Shown in pieces: positions 12,086 through 21,824 of a DNA stretch of 64,000 nucleotides. Origin of the DNA: Podospora comata. Its lineage: Eukaryota > Ascomycota > Sordariomycetes > Sordariales > Podosporaceae. The stretch is from the NCBI GenBank assembly GCA_017354895.1, contig CP071494.1, positions 2,480,001 through 2,544,000 on the forward strand. Direction: 5' to 3'. The translations under genes and the position numbers were made by a program. Under the pieces are notes generated by a model. The model was not told the DNA's origin, did no database searches, and saw only the letters and a program-made list of their open reading frames with translations. Each line of letters begins with the position of its first letter. Position 1 is the first letter of the stretch.

Positions 12086-13273
12086 TTAGACGGACTGGTA
12101 GAGCAGCAATGGCTCCCCGACATTGCTGATTTCAGGAATGGTGCACTTCAGATCAAAAGCTTTGGAGAGCACAATCTTGAAGATCTGCAAACGAAGAGGG
12201 TCAGACATGATACAACTCAAAAAGGCCAAAGAGCACAAGGGACGGGTATACCTTTTGAACGTTGATACTGTGACTTGTGCTGCTAAAGATCAATGCAGCA
12301 CGCATGGCCTTTGCAAAACGACGGGCCTAGCACACGTTGGTCAGTCGGGAGCAACAATATGTAATCTACCAGAAGCAGGTCATACCTGAGTCGATATCTC
12401 CTCCTGCTCCTCGCGTGACAAGTTCACAAAGTGGTCGTACTTTGTGCCCACGAGAACAGGGATGGCCGTCTTGTTGAAGCCGCGTCCCTGGCGATACCAC
12501 TCCTTGATGCTGTTCAACGTGCTCTTGCGAGTCAAATCAAACATGAACAGGATGGCCACGGCATCATTGCACACCAGTGGCAGCATGTTGACAAATTCGC
12601 GCTGACCACCCAAATCCCAGATGCTGAAGGTAATCTCGGTGTTTCGGATGCTGATTGTCTTTTCCATAAAGTTGACACCCAGAGTCTGGATGTAGTCCTC
12701 ATCCCAGGACCCCTCGACGTATTTGACCATGAGACTTGTCTTGCCAATCTGGGCATCGCCAACCATGCCAACCTTGATGACCACGTGGTTGCGGCCATTA
12801 TTCTGCACATCACCGGCAACTCCTTGTCCATTGCTGCTGCTGGCAGTTGGCGCTTGTCCCGAGAGGCCGGATGGGGGTCGAGAAAGGGAAGGTTGCTGCA
12901 ATGGCTGGTTTCCGTACCGAGCGGTCGAGTCGGGATCGGTGTTGTCATTCACATGGGGCAAGTTGGCAATTCCGAGACCATGTTGTTCGCCAGAGGATGA
13001 CTGAGCATAGTGTCGATCGTGGAAGCCATTGAGATCTGAGGCGCCATAGTCGTTTGTAGGCTGAACTGTGTCCTCCATTCCGGCCATAGAGTCATCCTGC
13101 AGCTCGACTGGGGCTTGGTTGTAGGTAGGGGTGGGAGTCAGAGCAGAGTCCGAGTAAGGGTGAGCGGCAGCATGATCTTGCTCCATGGTGTTGGGGTCGG
13201 CGATGGGAAATTGAGCTGGGGATCCCTCGGGCTGGTTGGAGGGTTCCTGGTAGAAGGCGGTAGGGGGATTCAT
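12086..13273 (-). CDS. tem1: Tem1/Spg1-type small GTPase of the septation/mitotic exit network
   Basis: Three exons (13273-12386, 12326-12252, 12184-12086) in phase 0 give 353 residues. This Ras-like switch sits at the spindle pole body and starts the kinase cascade for septation and mitotic exit. The GTPase core has G1 GDAQIGKTS at about 171-179, G3 WDLGGQREF and G4 GTKYDHF; the divergent DLGGQ is typical of Tem1/Spg1. The segment [21 protein letters not shown] covers switch I. The last exons give [29 protein letters not shown] and the tail [10 protein letters not shown]. There is no CAAX box, as expected for this family. An unusual feature is a Pro/Ser/Gln-rich N-terminal extension of about 160 residues absent from yeast Tem1. 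The upstream Met codons at 13378 and beyond look non-coding. Confidence 0.95.
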
Positions 13274-14948
13274 GATTAGTCGCGCTGTGGCGGTCGGTAG
13301 TCGGTCGAGCGCTTGGACTAGACAGACAAGCCCTAGAGTATAGCAGTCGATCGGGGCAGATGTCGTTGATGAAGACAAATGTGGCGGTCGCTGGTCGGCA
13401 GTTGGTAGTCCAATGCTAGGCCAGCGACGAGTTCATGGAGACGCAAAAAACAGAGAGCTGAGGGAAGCGTGGTAGAGGTAAGCTGGGTAGACTAGCTTGG
13501 TCGGGGATGCTATAGAACCAAAACCAAAGAAGCCAGGGACCGTGTTCGTCTCAACTCTCAAACAGCAGTCACAGTCGGTGGTGGAAGAGTGGGAAGATGG
13601 GCGTTCACAGCGAAGCAACCAGGGCAGGATGCAGGTCGCAAGTACGTGCGGGTGGGCGGACGGTGCGGTGCTGCAGTGCGGAGCCGGATCGGATCGTCAG
13701 GCTAGGTATCGTGGAACCCAGGCTGTCGGCGCGCCTGGCCAAGGAAGCAGACGACAGGCAGAAAGTCAACCTGGAGGAGGAGGAACAGATAGATGCCCAC
13801 TGATGTGAATGGAGGTTGCTGGATCGTGGGGAAATGTGGGAATGTGTGCAGTAGCCGGTACCTTAACTGCCTTGACTGCTGCAGGACAGAGCAAGGGGAG
13901 GTTCAGAGGGGAACCAAATCGAAGCCACTCACCCACTGTGGTGCAAAAGGCCAAGCGCGCGAACTGACGGTTACCCACCACGGCCCTGTTCCGACTCCCG
14001 ATCCCCGACTCGACTGTCCACTCAGCTAGCGTTTTCAATTAATTGAGCCCAGCACACGTCACTGCTTCTGGCCAGGACCAGGACGCGCTGCTCGACACGC
14101 GACGCGATTTGACGCTTTCTTTCTTTTCTTTCTCTCTTGGAGAGTCCTATGTAGTGATGATCATGATTGCCTTTGGAGGGGAGATGTCCCCAATGTAAAC
14201 AATCAACAAAACCACTCCAATAGAGCAGCAACCATTGGAACACTTTGCCTTGCTTTGTTATCAAATCTCCAGGCCGCCTCCTTAAACGCGGGGTCAAGGT
14301 TCAGTTTGTTTGGTTCCCCTCATCGGCCCAGAGCATTGGATGGAGGATCCAGCCACACGCCTTCTTGCTGCATATCTGCCTGCCAAGCGCCTTTCAACAC
14401 AGGTACCTTAACTTTGACATGAGGTAGGCAGGTCTAGAAAGGTATAAATGAGGCTCCGATTCCATCATCTCTTGACCTCAACCGCCATTTGCTCTAAAAT
14501 AAGCGCCGGCATAAGCGCACCTGAACAGAGGCCTACTCCCTGAATGGCATGACCTTCAACCAAAACATACTTCACGACTGAAACCTTTCACTCCACTTTA
14601 CCTGACCTTGACCTTGTCGCATTCAATTCAAAAAACCAAGAAGCATCAGGTCGCGTGTTGAAGATGACCTCATCTGGAGATTCCAACTCCACCATCAGCA
14701 GGCACAGTAGACAGAGCTCCGCGCTTATTATGTAAGACAAGCTCGGTAGCTCGGTTCCCTGCTGCTGCGTTTGACTGGCCGCCCGGCAGCTGGCCGGCAA
14801 CCACCGGCCCAATCACCGGGACTGGCTTCCGACAATCGCAGTGGTACTCCGTCCCGTCTCTTTATCGGTAGGTAGCGTCATTCGATTTATCTCTGGGTTC
14901 TCGACAACCTCACTCACCCTTCGCTTCATTCCAGCTGTACAACTCAAA
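13274..14948. other. Intergenic, shared promoter region of divergent genes
   Basis: About 1.7 kb between the divergent tem1 and H-protein starts. It holds short open frames only. A TATA-like GTATAAATG lies at about 14441-14449, far upstream of the H-protein start. No RNA gene is seen. Confidence 0.5.
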
Positions 14949-15535
14949 ATGGCCTCCATTGCCCGGTGCCTAAGGGCTGCCCGCCCATCAGCCTTCGCTG
15001 CCGTGAGGAGCTCTGCTTCCCGCACCGTTGCTGCCCGCCCATTTTCCGTCACCGCATCCAGTGAGAGAACCCCTCCAAAACCTCGGCCCTGAGTTTGCGA
15101 CGGGCCTTACTAACCACCAGACCCCCTCTAGACGAGATCAGGAAATATACCAAGGAGCACGAATGGATTGACCTCGCCGCCGACAAGAAGACCGGCGTCA
15201 TCGGCATCAGCGAGTACGCCGCCAAGGCCCTCGGTGACCTCGTCTACGTCGAGCTCCCAGAGGAGGGCAGGACCGTCAACAAGGGCGACGCTATCGGTGC
15301 CGTTGAGTCGGTCAAGAGTGCCGCCGACATCAACGCCCCCGTGAGCTGCAAGATCACCCAGATCAACCTCGTGCTCGAGGAGAAGCCTGGCAACCTCAAC
15401 CAGGTCCCTGAGGATGACTCCCACGGCGGCGGCTGGATCGCCAAGGTCCAGGTTGACGAGCAGGGCCTCCAGGACTTTGAGACCCTGATGGACTCTGAGC
15501 AGTACAACGAGTTTACTGCCAACGAGGACCACTAA
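14949..15535 (+). CDS. gcv3: Glycine cleavage system H protein, mitochondrial
   Basis: Lipoyl carrier of the mitochondrial glycine decarboxylase complex, which shuttles the aminomethyl group between the P, T and L proteins. Exons 14949-15060 and 15132-15535 join in phase 1 across a 71-nt intron (GTGAGA..TCTAG, branch site TACTAAC), giving 171 residues. The N-terminus MASIARCLRAARPSAF with many Arg/Ser is a mitochondrial presequence. The mature protein has RKYTKEHEWIDL, the lipoyl-lysine motif GAVESVKSAADI with the modified Lys at about residue 98, and the C-terminal GGGWIAKVQV. Length and order match the family. Unspliced translation hits a stop before the conserved domain, which supports the intron. 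Confidence 0.96.
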
Positions 15536-16004
15536 GCAGAGACATGACCTGAAGAAGGAGAGAGAGAGACGCTGAGAGGGGCGGGAGGCCTGGCAGCGAG
15601 GAGCTCTCTCAGGGGTGTACGGTGAATTGGTTTTTTTTCAAATTCCGGACAGTTCAACCTGATAGATACACAAGGGGCCCAAAGAAAGGATCTGTACCAT
15701 ACGGGACATGGGAAATACCGGGGCAAAAGGGTGTTTTGATTTTTATGGGTGCGCATCTCGACTTTGATGACAAGAGGATTCACGACAGAGAAGAGTCAGC
15801 ATTGCAATGGCGCAAACATTGTGCCATTTCAGATACCCGTCGAGGGCCAGGCAGAGAGCACTCAACGGCTGATTATAGAAACCAAGCATGATCCGACAGT
15901 TGGAGTGGAAACACCGTGAGATTTATCATTGTGAAGCATGAGCAAGCCCTGTCGCTATTCTATTTTTTGATCCGCCCAAAAACACAACCCATCACGACGA
16001 GCAC
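15536..16004. other. Intergenic between convergent genes
   Basis: 3' flanks of the H-protein and hydroxymethylbilane synthase genes. A GA-rich stretch lies just after the H-protein stop. No gene seen. Confidence 0.6.
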
Positions 16005-17030
16005 CTAAGCATCGCTGACCTTGAGCGCACCCGGCGCCGATTCACGAAGCTTGTTGATAGCATCAAGAATCTCCTGAGCACCCTCCCTGGCCAGCTTCTC
16101 AGCCAAGCTCCTCCCAAGAGCCTCGGCCTCCTCCAAGTTCGCAATCTTCTCTGTCCTCTCCCCATCCACAGCCTTTTTGCCATCCAGGCTGACAACCGCA
16201 ACCTTCAACCTCAGCTTCTTCTCCCCCTCATCCTCAACCCACTTCGTCTCCACCCCAATCGGCACCGAGCACCCGCCCTCCAACGTCCTCATCACACTTC
16301 TCTCCGCAAAAGCCGCCATCATAGTATCCTCATCCACCGCAGCTTTGATCAACTCGGCAATCTTCTCATCCCCCTCCCTAATCTCCAACCCCAACGCCCC
16401 CTGGCCCACAGCATGCAACAACCCCCCTCCCTCCGTCGAGCTCTCCAGATACTGCCCAATCCTCTCATCATACCCCAACCTCAACAACCCCGCCGCCGCC
16501 AAAATAATAGCATCATACCCCCCATTCTCATCATCACACTTTGCCAACCTAGTATCAATGTTCCCCCTCACATCCCTAAAAACCAACCCCTTATAGCTCC
16601 TCTTGAGCTGCGCCGCTCTTCTCACACTGCTAGTCCCCACCACCGACCCCTCAGGCAGGTCCTTCAGCGCCTTATATTCCCCCCCCTGACGCCTCGGAAA
16701 AACAACCACATCCCTCGCATCCTCCCTCTGCGTAACCGCCCCGAGAACACACCCCTCCGGCAGGCTCGTCGGCATGTCCTTGAGCGAGTGCACAATAACA
16801 TCCACCTCCTTGTTCACCAGCTTGGCCTCCAATTCACTAGTCCACAACCCCTTCCCCAGCGACGGCAAAGGGGTAGTCTTGTCCCTGTCCCCCATGGTAG
16901 CCATGGAGTGAACCTCAAACTTGACCGACGGACCGGCCGCCTTTGAGAGCGCGGCGATGACGAGGTCGGTCTGGGCCAGCGCGAGGGCCGAGCGGCGGGT
17001 GCCGATCTTGACGGTGTATTCTTCGGTCAT
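16005..17030 (-). CDS. hem3: Hydroxymethylbilane synthase (porphobilinogen deaminase)
   Basis: Joins four porphobilinogen units into hydroxymethylbilane, the third step of heme synthesis, in the cytosol. A single exon of 341 residues starts MTEEYTVKIGTRRSALALAQ. Visible family motifs are LPLGKGLWTSELE-type (here LPSLGKGLWTSELEAKL), VHSLKDMPTSLP, the RGNIDTRL substrate-binding segment, and GGCSVPIG with the Cys (about residue 254) that anchors the dipyrromethane cofactor. Length agrees with fungal enzymes. An in-frame Met 34 codons upstream is less likely because the intervening sequence is not conserved-looking. Codon third positions are strongly C-rich. Confidence 0.97.
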   Translation of the reverse strand: MTEEYTVKIGTRRSALALAQTDLVIAALSKAAGPSVKFEVHSMATMGDRDKTTPLPSLGKGLWTSELEAKLVNKEVDVIVHSLKDMPTSLPEGCVLGAVTQREDARDVVVFPRRQGGEYKALKDLPEGSVVGTSSVRRAAQLKRSYKGLVFRDVRGNIDTRLAKCDDENGGYDAIILAAAGLLRLGYDERIGQYLESSTEGGGLLHAVGQGALGLEIREGDEKIAELIKAAVDEDTMMAAFAERSVMRTLEGGCSVPIGVETKWVEDEGEKKLRLKVAVVSLDGKKAVDGERTEKIANLEEAEALGRSLAEKLAREGAQEILDAINKLRESAPGALKVSDA

Positions 17031-17618
17031 TGTTGTATCGTTTCTCGTTAGTATCGTGTTGCTGCTGGCTTTGTGAAATTCGAACAAAGGAATTTGACTT
17101 TTGAGGAACCCCGGATTTTTCTCGTGTTTCAATCCCGCTCAAAGACGACAGTTGTACTTTCTCGACAAAACCGGCGCAATGGGTGAATGCAGATGCAAGC
17201 AAATTAACCAAGCAGCAGGAGAAGAAGCGTCTGATGAATCACACCCCGCTTCGGCCGAGGGACAAGTTGACTTGCAGGAAGTTTTGAAGTCGCTACAGCG
17301 GGGTAAATTTGTCAATTCTTGACAGGAGTCCGCTGTTTGAAACCGCTGGGGGGGTGGGGTCATTGCCTCATAGTGCCCCCTCAACACCAAGCAGACATCT
17401 TCCTCTCACCCAGACAAGCATCACAAAAGGCGTCACCCAAACCCAGAAGCAAAAGATATCTGTAATCACAAACACTACAATTCTATCCCTACTAGTCCAT
17501 TGCTAGGATTTCATTAGCGATTACCACATCATCCGTCTCATCCAGCCAAAGCTTGTCTCTAGGATCCATCATCATCATCCAACCTCTTTCCTCCCCCATT
17601 TCCCTTTTTTCCACGACT
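17031..17618. other. Intergenic between minus-strand genes
   Basis: About 590 bases holding the 5' flank of the hydroxymethylbilane synthase gene and the 3' flank of the PLAC8-type gene. No gene seen. Confidence 0.6.
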
Positions 17619-19734
17619 TTACTTCCCATTTCCATTCTCCTTCCGATTACTCCCCCGACTGCTCCCCCGAATAGTCTTCCTATCATCCTCCAAAAAGTGC
17701 TCCAACAACTGATGCGCCCTCTGGCCCACTTTGGCATCCTCCGCCAGCAAATGCTCCGGCGCCCTCCTCTTCCCAGGGGCAGGAGAAGCAACCCTCTCAT
17801 CCTCCCCAATCACATGCTCCTTCACCCTCAACTGATCAGCCCAGCTCTCCGTAACCCGCACATCATGCCCCATCTCGTGCCCCCTCACTGGAGAAGGCGC
17901 AGGACTCTTGACCTGAAGATCGGCACGTAAATCATGCTGTTGATACTCCCGCACCGGGCTCGGGGTCAAAACCTTCCGATCCTGACTCAGATCATGCTCA
18001 ACATTCAGCCTCTGCAGCTCCGGCACAGGCACCTTCTCGTCAAGATGAATCCCATGAGCAAAAGCCCTCGAAGTCGGAGTCGGCACCCAGCTGTCTCTGG
18101 AAATGGTGTGCTCCCTGGCCTTGTGAACCGGTGAATCAACCCTCTGGTCCCCTCCAAGCCCATGCTCCTTCAGATCCACCCCCTTATCACCAACCTTGAC
18201 ATCCTCCTTCAAACCATGCTCTCCCTCTACCCTCTCAACCTCGGCCGCCTCCTCCAAATCAACATCAACAATCTCATCCTCCCTCAAACTATGCCCTCTC
18301 GGCCTCTCCTCCCGTACCCCAACCTTAGGATCAAGACTAAAACTGTGCTCCCGAGCCCGAGCACCAATCTCCTGAACCCTGATATCAGCCTCAATGAGAT
18401 GATCCCTCGGATCAATAACCAACTGCACAACCTTCGAATCCTGCCCAAGAGAATGCCTCTGGACACTCTCCCTCCGATCCGGCACCCGAATGTCGATACT
18501 AAGACTGTGATTCCTCGACGAGTGATTACTATGAGGAACCTCAACATCAGCACTGATGCCATGATCCGTCACAGTAGCCCTCCTCAGCCTCGCCGGCGTC
18601 TCCGGTTCAGAAACAAACACCTCCCCGGGCTGAATCTGCACCACCCCCCGGTTAGGTGAGTTCCTGTCCATCCCCGCCAAAATATTCGTAGCCTGTTGAA
18701 CCAGCTGTGTCGCTTGCTCGAGCCCCTCTTCCACCGGCAAAACAATCACCTTTTTCTTCTCCCCACAATTACCACAGACAGCATGACCCTTCCCAGGCAG
18801 CGTCGACCCCCCCCTCTTCCCCCTCTTTCCCTTCCTCCCCTTCTTCGACTCACAAGCACAAAACCTCTCCCCCTTCTCATCCCTCCGCTTCTGCAACCAA
18901 AACCTCAACTCCCCCTCCTCATTCTCCCCCCCTCTACATCTACCCCCCTCCTCATTCTCCCCCCCTCTACATCTACCCCCCTCCTCCGTACTATCCCTCT
19001 CAGTTATCGGCGTCAAAGTCTCATTCCTCCTCGCAAACGGATCCAACGGACTCCCCACATTCGGAATCTCAGGCAACTGCTCTCTCGGAAAAAGCGCCAC
19101 CTCCCTCTGCCCGTTCTCCCCCCTCTCTTCATCAACATGAGAATGAGAAGCACTCATCCTCGGCTCAGCCCTATACCCTTGCATAACCGGTGCCATGGTA
19201 TACAAAGCTCTAAACCCCTCCGGCCCCTCCCCAATCGGCACCGGCCCAGTCTGCTGCATCATAATAACCCTATTCCTCAGCTCCTCCCTCTTCTTGACCT
19301 CCAACTCGTTCCTGATCAGCGAGCACGGCTGGCAAAAGATGCCTTGGGCAATGTCGTCAGAGTATTTGCCTTGGATGCCGTAGGTTTTGCGGATGTGGTG
19401 GGTTTGTTTGCCTACGTAGACTCCGCTGCCGATGCCTTTTGTTCATTCATTAGTGGAAAAAATGACTGGTTGAGATAAGGGGGCGCTCACTGAGGGTGAA
19501 GGTGCAGAGGAGGCAGCAGTTCCAGCATTTCTCGTTGCAGCCTTTGTATTTCTTCATGTCGAGGGGGTCGTCATTGTGGGCTGCGCGGTTGAGGCGGTAA
19601 TTGTTTCTGCCGAACTGGTCAAAGCCAATGAAGCAGGAGCGGGGGCAGAGGCCGCCTTTGCCTGGTTCGCAGAGCCCGGCTTGCCAGGTGTTGGTTGGGT
19701 GGCGGTGGATGGGGGTGCGGCAGTGGTGAGCCAT
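17619..19734 (-). CDS. PLAC8 (Cys-rich, DUF614-type) protein with C-terminal 16-copy repeat
   Basis: Exons 19734-19491 and 19435-17619 join in phase 1 across a 55-nt intron (GTGAGC..AAAAG), giving 686 residues. The N-terminal 140 or so residues are cysteine-rich: CEPGKGGLCPRSCFIGFDQFGR, KGCNEKCWNCCLLC, then GIFCQPCSLIRNELEVKKR. The CxxPCSLIRNExEV block is the hallmark of PLAC8 proteins, which act at membranes in fungi, plants and animals in cell size control, metal handling or channel assembly. After a linker with Cys/Lys/Arg clusters and a duplicated decapeptide GGRCRGGENE, the C-terminal 300 residues consist of tandem short repeats (listed separately). Reverse-frame open frames here are shadows of the repeat. 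Confidence 0.9.
17673..18563 (-). repeat. Protein-level tandem repeat, core H-x-[LIF]-x-x-D-x-x-V, about 16 copies
   Basis: Within the PLAC8-type gene, the nine-residue core recurs as HGISADVEV, HSLSIDIRV, HSLGQDSKV, HLIEADIRV, HSFSLDPKV, HGLKEDVKV, HGLGGDQRV, HGIHLDEKV, HDLSQDRKV, HVIGEDERV and HLLAEDAKV, among others. The spacing from His to His is exactly 18 residues in most units, with extended units of 19 to 25. The linkers are unconserved and charged. His, Asp and the final Val are nearly invariant. The DNA has diverged enough that no nucleotide tandem repeat is obvious. Confidence 0.92.
18919..18985. repeat. Short direct duplication, about 30 bp unit, two copies
   Basis: Two adjacent near-identical C/T-rich units with CCCCCCTCTACATCTA at their core. 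On the coding strand they encode the duplicated GGRCRGGENE decapeptide of the PLAC8-type protein. Confidence 0.7.
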
Positions 19735-19864
19735 GGTGGTTAAGACTGATTGTTAAAGGAAATGTTTGTCTTGGGAATCAGAAAAAGAAAGATTTGGTCG
19801 TAAAGAACTGTGGGGGGTTAATCTCTGTAATGATACCGTGGGATGGGGAGGTTAGGGGTGGATG

Positions 19865-19895
<31 letters not shown>

Positions 19896-21824
19896 AATGA
19901 TGGTGATGGTGGTGAGACGACTGTGGTGGTTTTGGGAGAACAAGAAGAGAAGAGATAGCGTCCATTGCTGGGGAATTTTGGTTGTCTGTTGGATTGTGCT
20001 GGGTTCCTTCCTAGCTACCTAGCTGGGAAAGAGTGGGTGAGGTGATGAAGGGCTCTTGCTGATGATATCTGTCGGTCTGTGAGTTCCACGGTGCCGACGG
20101 TGAGGTCAATGCGGATGTGGCAGGTGCTTGTCGAAGTGATGGCTCCGCCTTGCAAGAGCCTCCTACCTTGTACTGACGTCTTTCTTTTTGATAGTATCCT
20201 CAGCACCTGCAGGGACCGATTGGTTGCTTCCAGACTGCTGGTAACTTCAAAGTTGTCAGGGAAGTTGCGGGTAGATCAAGGTATAAGGAAGCAGGAGTCT
20301 GATATTGAACGCTGGCTATGCTATTGAAAGTTTGAGCTGCCTTGAGAAGGCAGCTTGTCATTAAGCTTCTGAGCTTGCTATTCTCACCATCAGCCCAAGT
20401 CCAATATCCCAAAATGATCCAACTTACACTTCAGGTCGAGTATCATCTCTCACCACTGCTCTCACTGTTGATCTTGCCCGAGGCCTTCTTCAATTCACTC
20501 TCCCGGGCGTACCCCGCCAATACTTCATCCGCATAGTCGTCTGGCTTCAAAAGGACCAAAGTGACAGGCAGGAGTATTGCAAGTTCTCCAAGCCGCCTGG
20601 ACGAGGAGCGAGCGGGTCTGTCAAGGTAAGCATTGGGATCTCACCGGCTTGAAGAATCGTTCGGGCACACACGACATATCGTCATCTTCGGCACTAGTGG
20701 ATCCATGAGCACATCTTCTCTGAACCAAAGGATGAGACAGTTGAGCTGGGATGGGGCCGCCTGCAAGCCATGTACCAGCGCGAGCGAGCGACAGAAGCTT
20801 GTGTCCACATCGTTGGTGTGTTGGGCAACTTTCAGATGAAAGCTATGCCAGAGCAAAAGCAGCGTCTCCCCTCGCCAGCAGCTCGCCAATCGAGTGACCA
20901 ATTGAATGCCCAACCAGAGGGTCGCCTTCAACCCTCCCTGGCAATCATCTGCGGTGGCCCAAGCCTTCCAATGGATTCTGATCTATGACTATTTCCCAAC
21001 CGCACCTCAGGAATAATGTTCATGGAGGCTTGACATTGAACGACGAACCAGCCAAGACCCTAAGGCCGCCTCGGGGAAAGCTCCAAGCGGGGACAGTGGA
21101 TCCCGGCACTGTTTGACGTCTTTATACAGGGGGGTTCATTGCTGGCCATGGTGGAGCTGGCAATTGAGGTTCTCGATGATAGGTACTTGACATCTACTCA
21201 AGAGAAGCTCATTGTTGGTAGGTAGCTAATTGGTCTGCGAGGCGATGTGTCTGATAGACTGCCAAGTAACTTTCCTTGTCTAATAGCCGTGGTTTTATGT
21301 GTACTAGCTGAGGTTTGATGTTTCTGACCTGCTACACTTGCTCGGTGACAAGCTTTGAAACCCTTCAACTATCTATCCTATGAAATGCACCATCGTGTCT
21401 GGAGCCCCAAGTTCCCAACAGCCACATCTGGAGAGGCTTGCTTGTTATAGCTTGTCGTTGTTTTCCTTTAAAGGCCTGCCAAGCAGCATGGTTGGGTGGG
21501 GCTCTCTGAACCCCGCGATAAGTAACTTGACCCCACCACCAATCAAGCATGACGCCTCCTCCTCCATAACATCGAAGCTGCCTAATCAAGACTTTCCCAA
21601 GCTTCCTGTCTGTAAAGCCTCCATTGCATGGGAAGTGGCGCTCTAAAATTTAACCTTGATTGTGACCGCCTCAGTTTTGTCATAAAGCTCGCCTTCGTCT
21701 TTTTTCCTCACAGATTTGTCAGTTCCTGGCCTCTCTCTCTGCTTCCTCCTCCCACCACAACTAACTCCGAGAAGCCATCTCGCATCAATACTGCATCACA
21801 ACCGCCATACTATAGCAAGTCACC
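19735..21824. other. Intergenic, 2.1 kb, divergent promoters
   Basis: Lies between the divergent PLAC8-type and CAND1 genes. It contains a GAT/ATG trinucleotide run at about 19866-19896. Several short open frames on both strands, 20340-21000, do not splice into a convincing protein by eye. A non-coding transcript cannot be excluded. Confidence 0.5.
19866..19896. repeat. GAT trinucleotide microsatellite
   Basis: About ten consecutive GAT units upstream of the PLAC8-type gene. A likely variable simple repeat with no evident function. Confidence 0.9.

Noticed and set aside
18696-19478. 260-codon plus-strand frame, Pro/Leu-rich
   Set aside because: It is the reverse complement of the Glu/Gly/Arg-rich part of the PLAC8-type gene, whose splicing and motifs are clear.
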